Shown here one piece after another: positions 38,970 through 48,491 of a DNA stretch of 59,975 nucleotides. Position 1 is the first letter of the stretch; the number at the start of each line of letters is the position of its first letter. Origin of the DNA: Hallella bergensis DSM 17361 (lineage in GTDB: Bacteria; Bacteroidota; Bacteroidia; Bacteroidales; Bacteroidaceae); NCBI RefSeq assembly GCF_000160535.1, contig NZ_GG704780.1, forward strand, positions 784,519-844,493, written 5' to 3'. Position numbers and translations under genes: made by a program. A model generated the notes under the pieces. The model saw only the letters and a list, made by a program, of their open reading frames with translations, was not told where the DNA came from and did not search any database.

Positions 38970-39935
38970 CTACTCTCTGGTTCTGAGCGTAATGACATTC
39001 ACCTCAGGCCAGGCGCCCAGGCGGAAGGGCACTGTACCTCCAACGCCGAGCGACACATAGAGCATGGAATCGTTTTCCACATATTTGCCACCCCATTCGT
39101 TGTAAGCCCAGCGCGCCGGGGAAAATTTCCCGATGCGCACCTGTCCGGCATGCGTATGGCCGGACAGGGTCAGGGCAATATCGGTTTCGTGAAGCACACC
39201 ACGCCGCCAATGGCTCGGGTCGTGACTGAGCAAAATCTTGAACATGCCCGCAGGCAACCCCGCAACGGCTTTCCGTAGGTCTCCATAATCAGGAAACGGC
39301 GGCCGACTGATATTCTCCACACCAATGACGGCTATTTCGTCGCCGCAGCCGTTGCCGATCCTCACGTGCTCGTTCATGAGCAACCGCCAACCCATTTTCT
39401 CCTCAAGATATTTCAATATGTTCTGGTTGCGGGTCACGTTGCCGATGCTCTTGTCGTCGCCGTACTCGCAATAGTCGTGATTTCCCATAATGGAATAGAC
39501 CCCGTCGCGTGCACGCATCTGTTTCAGAATATGCTGGAAGGGAATCACCTCCTCGGCACTCACATTCACCAGGTCGCCTGTAAAAACAATGAGGTCGGGT
39601 TCCTGTGCATTAACTATCCGCACCAGCTTGTCGACAAATCCACGGTTGCGGAGAAAGGTGCCGATATGAATATCGGACAGCTGCAGCACCCGATAGCCAT
39701 CAAAAGATGCCGGCAGCAACGGCGACTCGCAAGTGGCGCTGCGCACAACGATGTGGCGCCAGCCAAAGAAGAAGCCATAGAGCACCACCAACCAAACCAG
39801 CACGGGCACCGACAAGGCGATCTTCCACCCCAACAAGGGCCACAAAGCCAAGAACAGCAGCCCCGGGAGCACAATAAAAAGCAAACTGCCAAAAACAAGG
39901 CGCATCAAACTGTTGTGACGTATCCTTACTGCCAT
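38970..39935 (-). CDS. Membrane-anchored metallophosphoesterase (YaeI-like)
   Basis: A 321-residue calcineurin-fold phosphoesterase. Two N-terminal hydrophobic segments (LVFGSLLFIVLPGLLFLALW and IALSVPVLVWLVVLYGFFFGW) anchor it in the inner membrane. The catalytic domain then shows LSDIHIG, FTGDLVN, MGNHDYC, LLSHDP and SGHTHAGQ, the complete metal-site set. This arrangement is found in YaeI/LpxG-type enzymes that act on lipid-linked or UDP-sugar phosphates. The true substrate is unknown. A -7 box (complement TACTTTTG) lies at 39955-39962. Confidence 0.88.
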   Translation of the reverse strand: MAVRIRHNSLMRLVFGSLLFIVLPGLLFLALWPLLGWKIALSVPVLVWLVVLYGFFFGWRHIVVRSATCESPLLPASFDGYRVLQLSDIHIGTFLRNRGFVDKLVRIVNAQEPDLIVFTGDLVNVSAEEVIPFQHILKQMRARDGVYSIMGNHDYCEYGDDKSIGNVTRNQNILKYLEEKMGWRLLMNEHVRIGNGCGDEIAVIGVENISRPPFPDYGDLRKAVAGLPAGMFKILLSHDPSHWRRGVLHETDIALTLSGHTHAGQVRIGKFSPARWAYNEWGGKYVENDSMLYVSLGVGGTVPFRLGAWPEVNVITLRTRE

Positions 39936-40036
39936 CGTATTTTATATTTGGCGGCAAAAGTAAAGTTTTAAACATTAAAAGGCAAGAGATAAAGGTTAAA
40001 AAGGAATACAAACTCCTTTTTTTGTTGAACTTTGGC

Positions 40037-40044
40037 TAACTTTA
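40037..40044 (+). promoter_or_regulatory. -7 element for the FMN-binding gene
   Basis: TAACTTTA, one base off consensus. It places the transcript start near 40051, against the ATG at 40054, favouring ATG 40084. Confidence 0.4.
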
Positions 40045-40083
40045 CACCACTTTATGAAAAATTCCAAATCAAATATAAAACTC

Positions 40084-40479
40084 ATGCGTAAGAAAAACAT
40101 GATCAGACCCATTGTTGCAGCCCTGGCCATTGCATTCTTCATCAGTGCAGTTCCGGCCGACAGTGTAATGACCAAGAACGGAGCCACAACCGTGGTGAAC
40201 ACCACTACACTGACCACGAAGGTCAGGGGATACAAGAGTGCGACCCCAGTGAAAATCTACATCGAGAAAAACAGAATTGTCAAGGTGGAAGCCCTGAGAA
40301 ATCAGGAGACCCCAAAATATTTTGCCAAAGCCAAGGCGGTGCTCAACAGCTTTACGGGAAAAACCGTAACCAAAGCCGAGAAAATGAGCGTAGATGCCGT
40401 GAGCGGTGCCACCCTCTCGAGCAATGCGCTCGTCAAGAACGTGCGGACAGGACTGAAATATTACAAGGAGCACAAGTAA
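40084..40479 (+). CDS. Small exported FMN-binding domain protein with flavinylation motif
   Basis: A 131-residue exported protein (signal MIRPIVAALAIAFFISAVPA) consisting of one FMN_bind domain. It contains DAVSGATLSS, the ApbE flavin-transferase recognition pattern seen in NqrC/RnfG, with T110 the expected site of covalent FMN. It should act as a periplasmic one-flavin electron carrier. Unlike NqrC or RnfG it has no long anchor domain and no Nqr/Rnf genes beside it. It has its own weak promoter and ends in a strong hairpin shared with the converging nuclease-family gene. Confidence 0.82.
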   Translation: MRKKNMIRPIVAALAIAFFISAVPADSVMTKNGATTVVNTTTLTTKVRGYKSATPVKIYIEKNRIVKVEALRNQETPKYFAKAKAVLNSFTGKTVTKAEKMSVDAVSGATLSSNALVKNVRTGLKYYKEHK

Positions 40480-40502
40480 CCAAACTTTTACAGCAACAGC
40501 AC

Positions 40503-40560
40503 GAGGTTGGGATGTAAGACCTGCGGAGCAGCATTGTTCCGAGCCTTACTTCCCAACCTC
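40503..40560. terminator. Bidirectional hairpin terminator
   Basis: GAGGTTGGGATGTAAG (40503-40518) and CTTACTTCCCAACCTC (40545-40560) pair at 15 of 16 positions. The right arm overlaps the stop codon of the leftward gene. Confidence 0.7.
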
Positions 40561-41514
40561 TTGCCTTTTCCCCAAGTCGAACACGGCAACCAGCGGCAGA
40601 TGATCGCTGAAACCACCCAGATACCTCGGCCCCAGATAGGTGCGGCGGGGTTTCACGCCTCCATATTTCTGTTCATTCTCAAGCAAAAACGGTGCGTCGT
40701 TGATGCTGCATTTCACCACGCAGGCTGCCGTGTGCTCGTCGCAGAGAATATGATCGAGACTGCCCCAATCACTGTGATACCGATAGGTACCCTTGGCGCC
40801 ATGGCCTCCCCGTGCCTCAGCCGATACATCCCTCAGCCCTCCGGACAGCAAGAACTGTATGGAAGCGTTGCCGGTATAGTCGTTGAAATCGCCCATAACG
40901 ATAATTCCGGGCTGCGCATACAAGGCCCGAAGGGAGTCGATTGCCCCGTACAACTGCCGGGCAACATGCATGCGATAGGGGCGCGTGGCCTTCTCACCGG
41001 CCGACCTACTGGGCGCATGAACCACAAACACGTGCAGGGTGTCGCCCGAGGCTGTCGCCCCCGAGGCACAGAGAATGTCGCGCGTGGGACGGAAATGGCG
41101 AAACGGGGGGATGCGGATAGAACGGGAACTGAGCAGGCGAAACGAGCTGGGCAGATAAAGCAGAGCCACGTCTATGCCACGCTGATCGGGGCTATCGGTC
41201 ACGACATACTCATAACCGGCGTTTTTCAGGAGCGACCGCTTGGTAAGATCGTGGACCACGGAGTCGTTCTCCACCTCCGTCAGGGCAACCAAATCGGGTA
41301 TAACCTCCATGGAATCAAGCATCCCGCACGACAGGATTTCCTGTCCTATGCGGTTCTGCTTAACCCAGTACCGATAGGGGGTCCAATGACGGCCTGAGCC
41401 AGGCAGAAACTCCTCGTCCTGCTTCAGGCTGTCGTCGACGGTGTCAAACAGATTCTCACAATTGAGCTCCACAACCGTGAAAACGGATAATAAGAATGTG
41501 ATCAGGTACATCAC
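40546..41514 (-). CDS. Endonuclease/exonuclease/phosphatase (EEP) family protein
   Basis: A 322-residue exported EEP-fold hydrolase. A hydrophobic start (MMYLITFLLSVFTVVELNCENLF) runs straight into the first motif ELNCENLFD. LVALTEVEND, FVVHAPSR, VMGDFNDY and a final GFSDHLPLVAVF complete the metal and catalytic residues (E, N/D and H). The family includes DNases, sphingomyelinases and inositol phosphatases, so its substrate is open. Its ATG overlaps the stop of pepC by four bases, so it is translated with that gene. Confidence 0.87.
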   Translation of the reverse strand: MMYLITFLLSVFTVVELNCENLFDTVDDSLKQDEEFLPGSGRHWTPYRYWVKQNRIGQEILSCGMLDSMEVIPDLVALTEVENDSVVHDLTKRSLLKNAGYEYVVTDSPDQRGIDVALLYLPSSFRLLSSRSIRIPPFRHFRPTRDILCASGATASGDTLHVFVVHAPSRSAGEKATRPYRMHVARQLYGAIDSLRALYAQPGIIVMGDFNDYTGNASIQFLLSGGLRDVSAEARGGHGAKGTYRYHSDWGSLDHILCDEHTAACVVKCSINDAPFLLENEQKYGGVKPRRTYLGPRYLGGFSDHLPLVAVFDLGKRQEVGK

Positions 41515-42920
41515 ATGTTGTCGCCCTGGAAGAGAGGATCTTCGGGTATCACCATGACAGGCTTTTGATTGAATTGCTCCAAGAGCTTCCCGGAAACATA
41601 TTTTTTGTTCACCACGAGCCTGAACATATATTCGTTGAACCAGCGATTAGTCATGATGAGGCAACCATTCTGCCCATAGTTCGCGCCCCAACTGTTCTCC
41701 ACTTTCCATTTCAGGGGGTTGCCTTCAGCGTCGAGATCCACCGCCGTGAGTGTCATGGCATGAGTGGAACCGCTGTCGAACGTCATGATGCGTTGGGCTT
41801 TGTCCATGCCAAACTCGGTTCCCAAAAGCGATGAATAGTCATAATTCTCGATGTCTAAGTAGCCGCGCTTGCGGTCGAGCTGCTTGCCGACATCATAGCT
41901 GGAGTACATCTTGTGCCCATCCTTCAACGAGGCAATGGCTATCTGGGCAATCTCGTCCATGGGCAGGTTGAGGTATTTCCAGTTCTGCCCATCGTAGGTG
42001 TGTCGGTCCAGCTCCACCTCATAGGTCTTGTGGTAGGGTCGCCGGGGGTCGTTCATCACCATGATAAACGATCCTGTGATAGGTCCTCCGACCGTTTCCC
42101 TGTAAAATTCCAGTGGTGTATAGGTCTTGGCCGGGGCTACGGATTTCCCGTTTTTGTCGCGGAAAGCGTATGTAAACTCCTTCACAGGCTCGCCGATGGT
42201 CAGCGTAAGTATATGGTATACCGTGCCGAGCATCTCCGTCTTGCGCTTTTTGATGACGTCAGCCTTCTTGCCATCGTTCACCATTTGGCGTAACTCGAGA
42301 CCAAACTCACGCAACTTCGAAGCGAGCAAGCTGCGCATTTGCGACGTGTTGTCGGCCGAAAACGTCTCGGGCATCACGCTCATGGGCACAAGTCCGTACT
42401 TGTCGGCCAGGTCGGCCACACCGCAGAAGGTGCCTCCGTCGCCGATGGGATGCTGAAAAAAGAAGCGCACGCGGGCATCATCCATAGGCTTTTTGGCACA
42501 GTCTATCACGCCCTGCAACATGAGGTTGGCTTTCTCCAGCTGGTCGTAGAAGAAGAGATAAGCTTGCGAAAACTCCACCTTCAGCGTATCCTGATGCTTC
42601 TTGGCAAAATTGGCACGAAGCACATTAAAGCCCGAGAACATCCAGCAACGTCCCGAACTTTGCTGGTCGTGAATGCTTTGCTTGGGTGTCTCCACACTGA
42701 AATAGGTGTCTATCTGTCCCAGATTCTTATAGTTCTTTGCCAAGTCATCTATCTTATTGGATGCAATGGCGTTGGCCAAAGCCTTATAAGCAGAGTTCCG
42801 ACTTTGGCCACTCTCGATTTGGTGGAGCATCTCCGGCGATATGCCACCGTCGCGGGTCTGTGCCGAAAGTGCGCAGCAAACGGCTGCATAAAGGAATAAC
42901 ACAAGTGTTCTATTGTTCAT
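41511..42920 (-). CDS. pepC: C1-family aminopeptidase C / bleomycin hydrolase, exported
   Basis: A 469-residue papain-fold aminopeptidase. Catalytic residues are C92 in SSGRCWMFSG, H387 in STHAMTL and N409 in VENSWG. A signal peptide (MNNRTLVLFLYAAVCCALSA) is present, whereas bleomycin hydrolases of other phyla are cytosolic. Export is usual in Bacteroidales homologues and suggests periplasmic peptide trimming. Length is normal for the family. It heads a two-gene unit with the EEP protein, behind a TATCTTTG -7 box. Confidence 0.94.
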   Translation of the reverse strand: MNNRTLVLFLYAAVCCALSAQTRDGGISPEMLHQIESGQSRNSAYKALANAIASNKIDDLAKNYKNLGQIDTYFSVETPKQSIHDQQSSGRCWMFSGFNVLRANFAKKHQDTLKVEFSQAYLFFYDQLEKANLMLQGVIDCAKKPMDDARVRFFFQHPIGDGGTFCGVADLADKYGLVPMSVMPETFSADNTSQMRSLLASKLREFGLELRQMVNDGKKADVIKKRKTEMLGTVYHILTLTIGEPVKEFTYAFRDKNGKSVAPAKTYTPLEFYRETVGGPITGSFIMVMNDPRRPYHKTYEVELDRHTYDGQNWKYLNLPMDEIAQIAIASLKDGHKMYSSYDVGKQLDRKRGYLDIENYDYSSLLGTEFGMDKAQRIMTFDSGSTHAMTLTAVDLDAEGNPLKWKVENSWGANYGQNGCLIMTNRWFNEYMFRLVVNKKYVSGKLLEQFNQKPVMVIPEDPLFQGDNM

Positions 42921-42961
42921 AAATAGGTGTTAATGGTTGATAAAATCAAAGTTTGATCATG

Positions 42962-42969
42962 CAAAGATA
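42962..42969 (-). promoter_or_regulatory. -7 element for pepC
   Basis: The complement reads TATCTTTG, 42 bp before the ATG. No TTTG at the expected -33 distance. Confidence 0.55.
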
Positions 42970-43205
42970 ACAAAAATATTGAACGATAAAAACATAAAGA
43001 CAAGCTAATATTGCATATTTGCAAGATATAATTATCAAAGACAAAACGTGACTTGATGCCCGGCAAACTGCCACACCACTGTTGCGCGACATGACCGTGC
43101 GCCCACTGACAAGGCCTTGAGGTGGCGGTCAAATATCGATAAAATTATTGACAAAAGTCCTGAAATGCTGGGCGTATTTGAAAAGAGACTGACCTTCAGT
43201 CGAAA

Positions 43206-43533
43206 ATTAGAGAAATTCGCGTAATTCGTAGTTTGTTCATAATCAGCCATTTAGCAGAGTAACCCTTAGCGGCAGGATTTAGTCGTCCGCGGTTGCACCG
43301 TGAACGGCACGACGGTTAAGGCCGATTCGCACGACGACTACGCCGTTGCCGCAGCGTCGCGAAAGCCTAACCGAGCAGCCGTTAAGCCTCAACCGCCGTG
43401 CCGCATCAGAATTTGCGCCGTGCCGACCGAATATTTCCGTCGCAAACATGGCGCATTTTCTTCTGGTTACTCCGCAAATCTCAACACGATTAGAGTAAAG
43501 TTTTATTGACAAACTACTCCGTACGGCACAACC
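43206..43533 (-). repeat. Structured intergenic repeat, copy 2 (inverted)
   Basis: The reverse complement aligns end to end with copy 1 at about 85% identity by eye. Its stem arms pair at all 18 positions, three of them G-T on the same strand as copy 1's forward reading. It lies in the 42921-43739 gap between divergent pepC and dxs. A 69-codon frame (43300-43509, plus) matches the one in copy 1 with 16 residue differences. The remaining parts of the gap show no gene. Confidence 0.85.
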
Positions 43534-43683
43534 GTTTTGAGCATCAGGAAGCTGCGAGCAGCATAGAAGCCGAGAGGTTGGGAACGTCCCTCGCCCATCC
43601 GTCTCCTGCTGGTCAGAATGCTGAACGGAGGGCAAAAAGAGGTTGGACAATATGAAGTGCAACGCGAGGAAATGATGATTCTC

Positions 43684-43715
43684 TTTGCATCTACCGAAAT
43701 AAAACACTAACTTTG
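43684..43715 (+). promoter_or_regulatory. Promoter of dxs-trkA-trkH
   Basis: TTTG (43684-43687), 20 bp, TAACTTTG (43708-43715), both boxes consensus. It overlaps an in-frame ATG at 43713 and so fixes the dxs start at 43740. Confidence 0.85.
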
Positions 43716-43739
43716 CAAGGTTATTCCAACAGAATATCA

Positions 43740-45635
43740 ATGGATCAAGAGAAATTCGAACTGTTAAGCCAAATCAAATATCCCGCCGACCTTAGGAAGC
43801 TGAGCATCGACCAGCTGCCGGAGGTATGCAAAGAACTCCGCCAGGACATCATCGATGAGGTGTCGGTCAACCCCGGACACTTTGCATCGAGCCTGGGCGT
43901 TGTGGAGATTACGGTAGCCTTGCACTACGTTTTCGACACGCCCGAGGACCGCATCGTGTGGGATGTTGGGCATCAGGCCTACGGCCACAAATTATTGACC
44001 GGGCGACGCGACCAGTTTTCCACAAACAGAAAGCTGGACGGCATACGCCCCTTTCCCACCCCATTGGAAAGCGAATACGACACCTTCACCTGCGGGCATG
44101 CCTCCAACAGCATCTCCGCAGCGCTCGGCATGGCTGTGGCAGCCAAGAAAACCGGGCACGAGGATCGGCATGTGGTGGCTGTGATCGGAGACGGGTCGAT
44201 GAGCGGGGGACTGGCCTTCGAAGGACTCAACAATGCCAGTTCGACTCCCAACGACCTGCTGATCATTCTCAACGACAACGACATGTCGATCGACCGGGCA
44301 GTCGGCGGCATGGAGCAATATCTGCTGAACCTCGACACCAACGAGACCTACAACAAGATTCGCTTCAAGGCCTCGCAGTGGCTGCGATCGAAAGGCTATC
44401 TCAGCGACAAGCGACGCAAGGGCATCATACGCCTGAACAATGCCATCAAGAGTGCCATCAGCCAGCAGCAGAATGTGTTTGAGGGTATGAATATCCGATA
44501 CTTCGGGCCGTTCGACGGGCATGACGTGCGCGAAACGGTGAGGATACTCAGGCAGATTAAAGACATGAAAGGCCCCAAGCTCCTGCATCTGCACACCACG
44601 AAGGGTAAGGGATATGAACCGGCTGAAAAGGCGGCCACGGTGTGGCATGCCCCCGGAAAGTTCGACCCCAAGACGGGTGAGCGCATCATTTCGGACACCA
44701 GCAACGAGCCTCCGAAATTCCAAGAAGTGTTCGGCAAGACGCTACTGGAACTTGCCAGGCAGAATCCGAGGATTGTCGGGGTGACACCCGCCATGCCCTC
44801 GGGATGCTCGATGAACATCATGATGAAAGAGATGCCCGACCGCACGTTCGACGTGGGCATAGCCGAGGGGCACGCCGTGACATTCTCCGGCGGCATGGCC
44901 AAGGACGGACTCATGCCCTTCTGTAATATTTACAGTTCGTTTTCGCAGCGTGCGTACGACAACATTATCCACGATCTGGCCATACTCAACCTGCCGGTGG
45001 TGATGTGTCTGGATCGTGCCGGACTCGTGGGCGAAGACGGCTCAACCCACCACGGCGCATTCGACCTGGCCGCCCTCCGTCCCATTCCCAACCTCACCAT
45101 TGCCTCGCCCATGAACGAGCACGAGTTGCGCAAGCTGATGTACACCGCTCAGCTTCCCGGCAAGGGCACGTTTGTCATTCGCTATCCCCGGGGCAGAGGC
45201 GCGCTGAGAGACTGGCATTGCAAGTTGGAGGAAATCGAAGTGGGAACGGGGCGCAGGCTAACAGATGGCGAGGATCTGGCTATACTGACCCTCGGCCCCA
45301 TAGCCTATCAGGCACAAGAGGCCATCAGGCAGGCAGGCTTTTCGGTAGCCCACTATGACCTAAGGTTTCTCAAACCCTTGGACAACAAACTCTTGCACGA
45401 AGTGGGACAGCGCTTCAAGCGCATCATCACCATCGAGGATGGGGTGCGCAACGGAGGCATGGGGTCGGCTGTGCTCGAATGGATGGACGACCACAGCTAC
45501 ACGCCGAGAGTGGTGAGGCTTGGCCTGCCAGACTCGGAGTTTGTGGAGCATGGCACCGTGCAACAGCTATATAAGAAATGTAGGATTGATGCCGAATCCA
45601 TTAAGGAAGAAATTTTACAACTCATGAAATCATAA
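43740..45635 (+). CDS. dxs: 1-Deoxy-D-xylulose-5-phosphate synthase
   Basis: A 631-residue thiamine-diphosphate enzyme making DXP from pyruvate and glyceraldehyde 3-phosphate, the first step of the MEP isoprenoid pathway. Motifs: [53 protein letters not shown] and the ThDP-Mg site [16 protein letters not shown] with NDNDMSI. The pyrimidine-binding domain has MPSGCSMN and [17 protein letters not shown], and [18 protein letters not shown] is also present. Start is set by the promoter. It is first of three closely spaced genes, with trkA 8 bp on. Confidence 0.97.
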   Translation: MDQEKFELLSQIKYPADLRKLSIDQLPEVCKELRQDIIDEVSVNPGHFASSLGVVEITVALHYVFDTPEDRIVWDVGHQAYGHKLLTGRRDQFSTNRKLDGIRPFPTPLESEYDTFTCGHASNSISAALGMAVAAKKTGHEDRHVVAVIGDGSMSGGLAFEGLNNASSTPNDLLIILNDNDMSIDRAVGGMEQYLLNLDTNETYNKIRFKASQWLRSKGYLSDKRRKGIIRLNNAIKSAISQQQNVFEGMNIRYFGPFDGHDVRETVRILRQIKDMKGPKLLHLHTTKGKGYEPAEKAATVWHAPGKFDPKTGERIISDTSNEPPKFQEVFGKTLLELARQNPRIVGVTPAMPSGCSMNIMMKEMPDRTFDVGIAEGHAVTFSGGMAKDGLMPFCNIYSSFSQRAYDNIIHDLAILNLPVVMCLDRAGLVGEDGSTHHGAFDLAALRPIPNLTIASPMNEHELRKLMYTAQLPGKGTFVIRYPRGRGALRDWHCKLEEIEVGTGRRLTDGEDLAILTLGPIAYQAQEAIRQAGFSVAHYDLRFLKPLDNKLLHEVGQRFKRIITIEDGVRNGGMGSAVLEWMDDHSYTPRVVRLGLPDSEFVEHGTVQQLYKKCRIDAESIKEEILQLMKS

Positions 45636-45643
45636 CATCAGAT

Positions 45644-46984
45644 ATGAAGATTATCATCACAGGTGCCTATGGCATAGGCACATATCTGGCTCGTTTGCTA
45701 TCGCGCAACAAAGATGACCTGACCATTATCGACGAGGACGAGGATCGGTTGGCGAAGATCGGCTCCGATTATGATCTGCTCACGGTTCACGGCTCGCCCA
45801 CAAGCGTCAAGACGCTGAAAGAAGCCGGCACAGGCAGTGCTGATCTCTTCATCGCCCTCACCCCGAGCGAAGACGAGAACATCAACAGTTGTATCATAGC
45901 TCATGCGCTTAAAGCCAAGAAGACGGTGGCTCAGGTGAACCATGCCGAATACATGGAGCCGGCTGTGCATCAGATGTATATGGAGCTGGGCGTGGACGAG
46001 CTGATTTATCCGGAGATACTTGCTGCCCGCGACATCATCAACGGACTGAAAATGTCGTGGGTGAGGCAGCGATGGGACGTGCATGGTGGCGCACTCGTCA
46101 TGCTCGGCATCAAGCTGCGGGAAAACTGCGGGGTGCTGAACCGACCGCTGCGGGAGATATGCGGTCCGACCGATCCCTATCATATCGTGGCCATCAAGCG
46201 TGGCAACGACACGATTATCCCAGGTGGTAACGACGAGCTCGAGTGCTTCGACCTGGCCTACTTCATGACTACCCGCGACTATGTACCCTATGTCCGCAAG
46301 ATTGTGGGCAAGGAAACCTATGTGGATGTCAAGGATGTGATGTTCATGGGAGGCGGGGTCACTGCAGTGAGGGCATTGCAAAGCCTGCCCAAATATATGG
46401 ATGCCAAGGTGATCGAGATAGACCCCGACCGCTGTGAGGAACTGAACCAGATTCTCGACAGCAACACGCTCGTCATTCACGGCGATGCCCGCGACATCTC
46501 GCAGCTAACGGACGAGGGGATAAGAAACACGCAGGCTTTCGTGGCGCTGACGGGAAGCTCTGAGGCGAACATCCTGGCCTGTCTCACAGCCAAGCGGCTG
46601 GGAGTGAGGAAGACGGTGGCCATGATCGAGAATATTGACTATGTGAGTATGGCCGAGAGTCTTGACATCGGAACCATCATCAACAAGAAAGCCATTGCCG
46701 CCAGCCGTATCTACCAACTCATGCTTGATGCCGAAGTGATGAACGTCACATTCCTGATGTCGGTCAACGCCGATGTGGCCGAGTTTATCCCGAAGGAAGG
46801 CTCCAAAATAACCAAGAAACCGGTCAAGGATCTCAAACTTCCCGCATCCATAACCATTGGGGGAATCGTGCGAAACGGAGAAGGTATGCTCGTTTCAGGA
46901 AACACGAAAATAGAGGCCGGTGATTCGGTTGTGGTGTTCTGCCACGACCTCAACTTGAAGAATATCGAAAAACTTTTTAATTAG
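45644..46984 (+). CDS. trkA: Trk potassium-uptake regulator TrkA
   Basis: A 446-residue cytoplasmic subunit with two tandem RCK units, each an NAD(H)-binding RCK_N plus RCK_C. The first Rossmann loop is ITGAYGIGTYLARLL (residues 4-18). The second is FMGGGVTAVRAL (about 233-244). C-terminal parts include IGGIVRNGEGMLVSGNTKIEAGDSVVVFC. It gates the TrkH channel encoded directly downstream. Its stop overlaps the trkH GTG start by one base. Confidence 0.95.
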   Translation: MKIIITGAYGIGTYLARLLSRNKDDLTIIDEDEDRLAKIGSDYDLLTVHGSPTSVKTLKEAGTGSADLFIALTPSEDENINSCIIAHALKAKKTVAQVNHAEYMEPAVHQMYMELGVDELIYPEILAARDIINGLKMSWVRQRWDVHGGALVMLGIKLRENCGVLNRPLREICGPTDPYHIVAIKRGNDTIIPGGNDELECFDLAYFMTTRDYVPYVRKIVGKETYVDVKDVMFMGGGVTAVRALQSLPKYMDAKVIEIDPDRCEELNQILDSNTLVIHGDARDISQLTDEGIRNTQAFVALTGSSEANILACLTAKRLGVRKTVAMIENIDYVSMAESLDIGTIINKKAIAASRIYQLMLDAEVMNVTFLMSVNADVAEFIPKEGSKITKKPVKDLKLPASITIGGIVRNGEGMLVSGNTKIEAGDSVVVFCHDLNLKNIEKLFN

Positions 46985-48441
46985 TGATTAACTTTCGCAT
47001 CATATACAAGATTCTGGGTTCGCTGCTCTTCATAGAGGTTGCCCTGATGCTTTCGTGCTTAGGCATGGCGCTGTATTTCGAGGAAGACGACAGCTTGGCA
47101 TTCGCTATCTCGGTCATCATCACCCTGTTGGGCGCGATCCTGCTAAGATATGCAGGGCGCAACGCAGAAAACCGACTCTCGCGACGCGACTCATTCCTTG
47201 TCGTAACACTGGCGTGGGTGACGTTCTCCATTTTCGGCACACAGCCCTTCCTCATTGGCGGCTACCTCCACAGCTTCACAGATGCTTTTTTTGAAACGAT
47301 GTCTGGGTTCACGACAACGGGTGCAACCATCATCGACAACGTGGAGGCACTGCCCCATGGCATACTTTTCTGGCGCTCGCTCACACAGTGGATCGGCGGG
47401 CTGGGAATCGTGTTCTTCACCGTGGCCCTGCTGCCGTCGCTCGTTGGCGGGAGCACCAGGGTGTTTGCAGCCGAAGCCACAGGCCCCGTCAAGACTAAGC
47501 TCCACCCCAAACTATCGATGGGAGCCCGCTGGATTTGGATGGTTTATCTGTTCATCACCTTTTCCTGCATGGGCAGCTACATGTTCTTTGGCATGGACTG
47601 GTTTCAAGGTATTAATTATGCCATGACCTCGTCGGCCACGGGTGGATTCTCCATTCACAACAACAGTACGGAGTTCTTCAACTCCCCCGCCATAGAATAC
47701 ACCACCACGTTTTTCTGCTTTTTGTCGGGCGTAAACTTCACGTTACTGTATTTCTCCGCAGCCAAGTTCAAGTTCAAGGAACTGTGGCGGGACTCGGAAT
47801 TCCAGTTCTACTGTCTTGTCATTCTTGGTTTCACCGCCTTCATCATGGCGGAACTGATGCTGCGCAATCACTATGACATCGAGCACGCTTTTCGTTCCGG
47901 CTTGTTCCAGGTTGTATCGTTCATCACCACCACAGGGCTTTTCAACGACGACGCAGGCCAGTGGCCACACGTCACGTGGGTGGTTTTGTCTGTGTGTATG
48001 TTCATTGGTGCGTGTTCCGGCAGCACCAGTGGCGGACTGAAATCCGTCCGTGCGGTGATGCTGGCTAAAATCATTCGGAACGAATTGCGGCAAAGATTGC
48101 ACCCCAATGCCGTGCTTCCGCTCAAGGTGAGTGGTGTCAATGTGACCAACGCTCAGCGTGTTTCGCTGTTGGCTTTCCTCATCACCTATCTGCTTTTGCT
48201 GCTGGTTGTAGCCTTCGTCATGATTGCCGCAGGCATCGATAACACCAACGCCATCACCATTTGCCTGAGTTGTATGGGCAACGTTGGGCCGACGCTGGGT
48301 GTCGAAATCGGACCGACGATGGCATGGAATCACTTGCCCGACTTCGCCAAGTGGATGTGCTCCACCATGATGCTCGTTGGGCGTTTGGAAATATTCACTG
48401 TTATTGTGATTCTCACCCCGTCGTTCTGGACGAGGAATTAG
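46984..48441 (+). CDS. trkH: Trk-type potassium channel subunit TrkH
   Basis: A 485-residue K+ channel/symporter protein with four M1-P-M2 repeats. Selectivity-filter regions are recognisable at MSGFTTTGATII, SSATGGFSIHN, FITTTGLFNDD and MGNVGPTLG. The filter-preceding helices and the intramembrane loop with GACSGSTSGGLKSVR are typical. Translation begins with GTG at 46984, overlapping the trkA stop, so the two subunits are coupled. Length equals that of E. coli TrkH. Confidence 0.95.
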   Translation: MINFRIIYKILGSLLFIEVALMLSCLGMALYFEEDDSLAFAISVIITLLGAILLRYAGRNAENRLSRRDSFLVVTLAWVTFSIFGTQPFLIGGYLHSFTDAFFETMSGFTTTGATIIDNVEALPHGILFWRSLTQWIGGLGIVFFTVALLPSLVGGSTRVFAAEATGPVKTKLHPKLSMGARWIWMVYLFITFSCMGSYMFFGMDWFQGINYAMTSSATGGFSIHNNSTEFFNSPAIEYTTTFFCFLSGVNFTLLYFSAAKFKFKELWRDSEFQFYCLVILGFTAFIMAELMLRNHYDIEHAFRSGLFQVVSFITTTGLFNDDAGQWPHVTWVVLSVCMFIGACSGSTSGGLKSVRAVMLAKIIRNELRQRLHPNAVLPLKVSGVNVTNAQRVSLLAFLITYLLLLLVVAFVMIAAGIDNTNAITICLSCMGNVGPTLGVEIGPTMAWNHLPDFAKWMCSTMMLVGRLEIFTVIVILTPSFWTRN

Positions 48442-48443
48442 CC

Positions 48444-48476
48444 GTTCCCGCTCTCCTGATTCGGGAGAGCAGGAAC
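48444..48476. terminator. Bidirectional hairpin between trkH and recA
   Basis: GTTCCCGCTCTCCT and GGGAGAGCAGGAAC pair over 14 positions (one C-A mismatch, one terminal T-G) with a 5-nt loop, in the 50-bp convergent gap. Confidence 0.7.
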
Positions 48477-48491
48477 TACCGAGTAACGGAC

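Noticed and set aside
40503..43600. Shared GAGGTTGGGA decamer at about 40503 and 43575 as a dispersed repeat.
   Set aside because: Only ten bases match and flanking sequence differs. In the first case it is simply a terminator arm.
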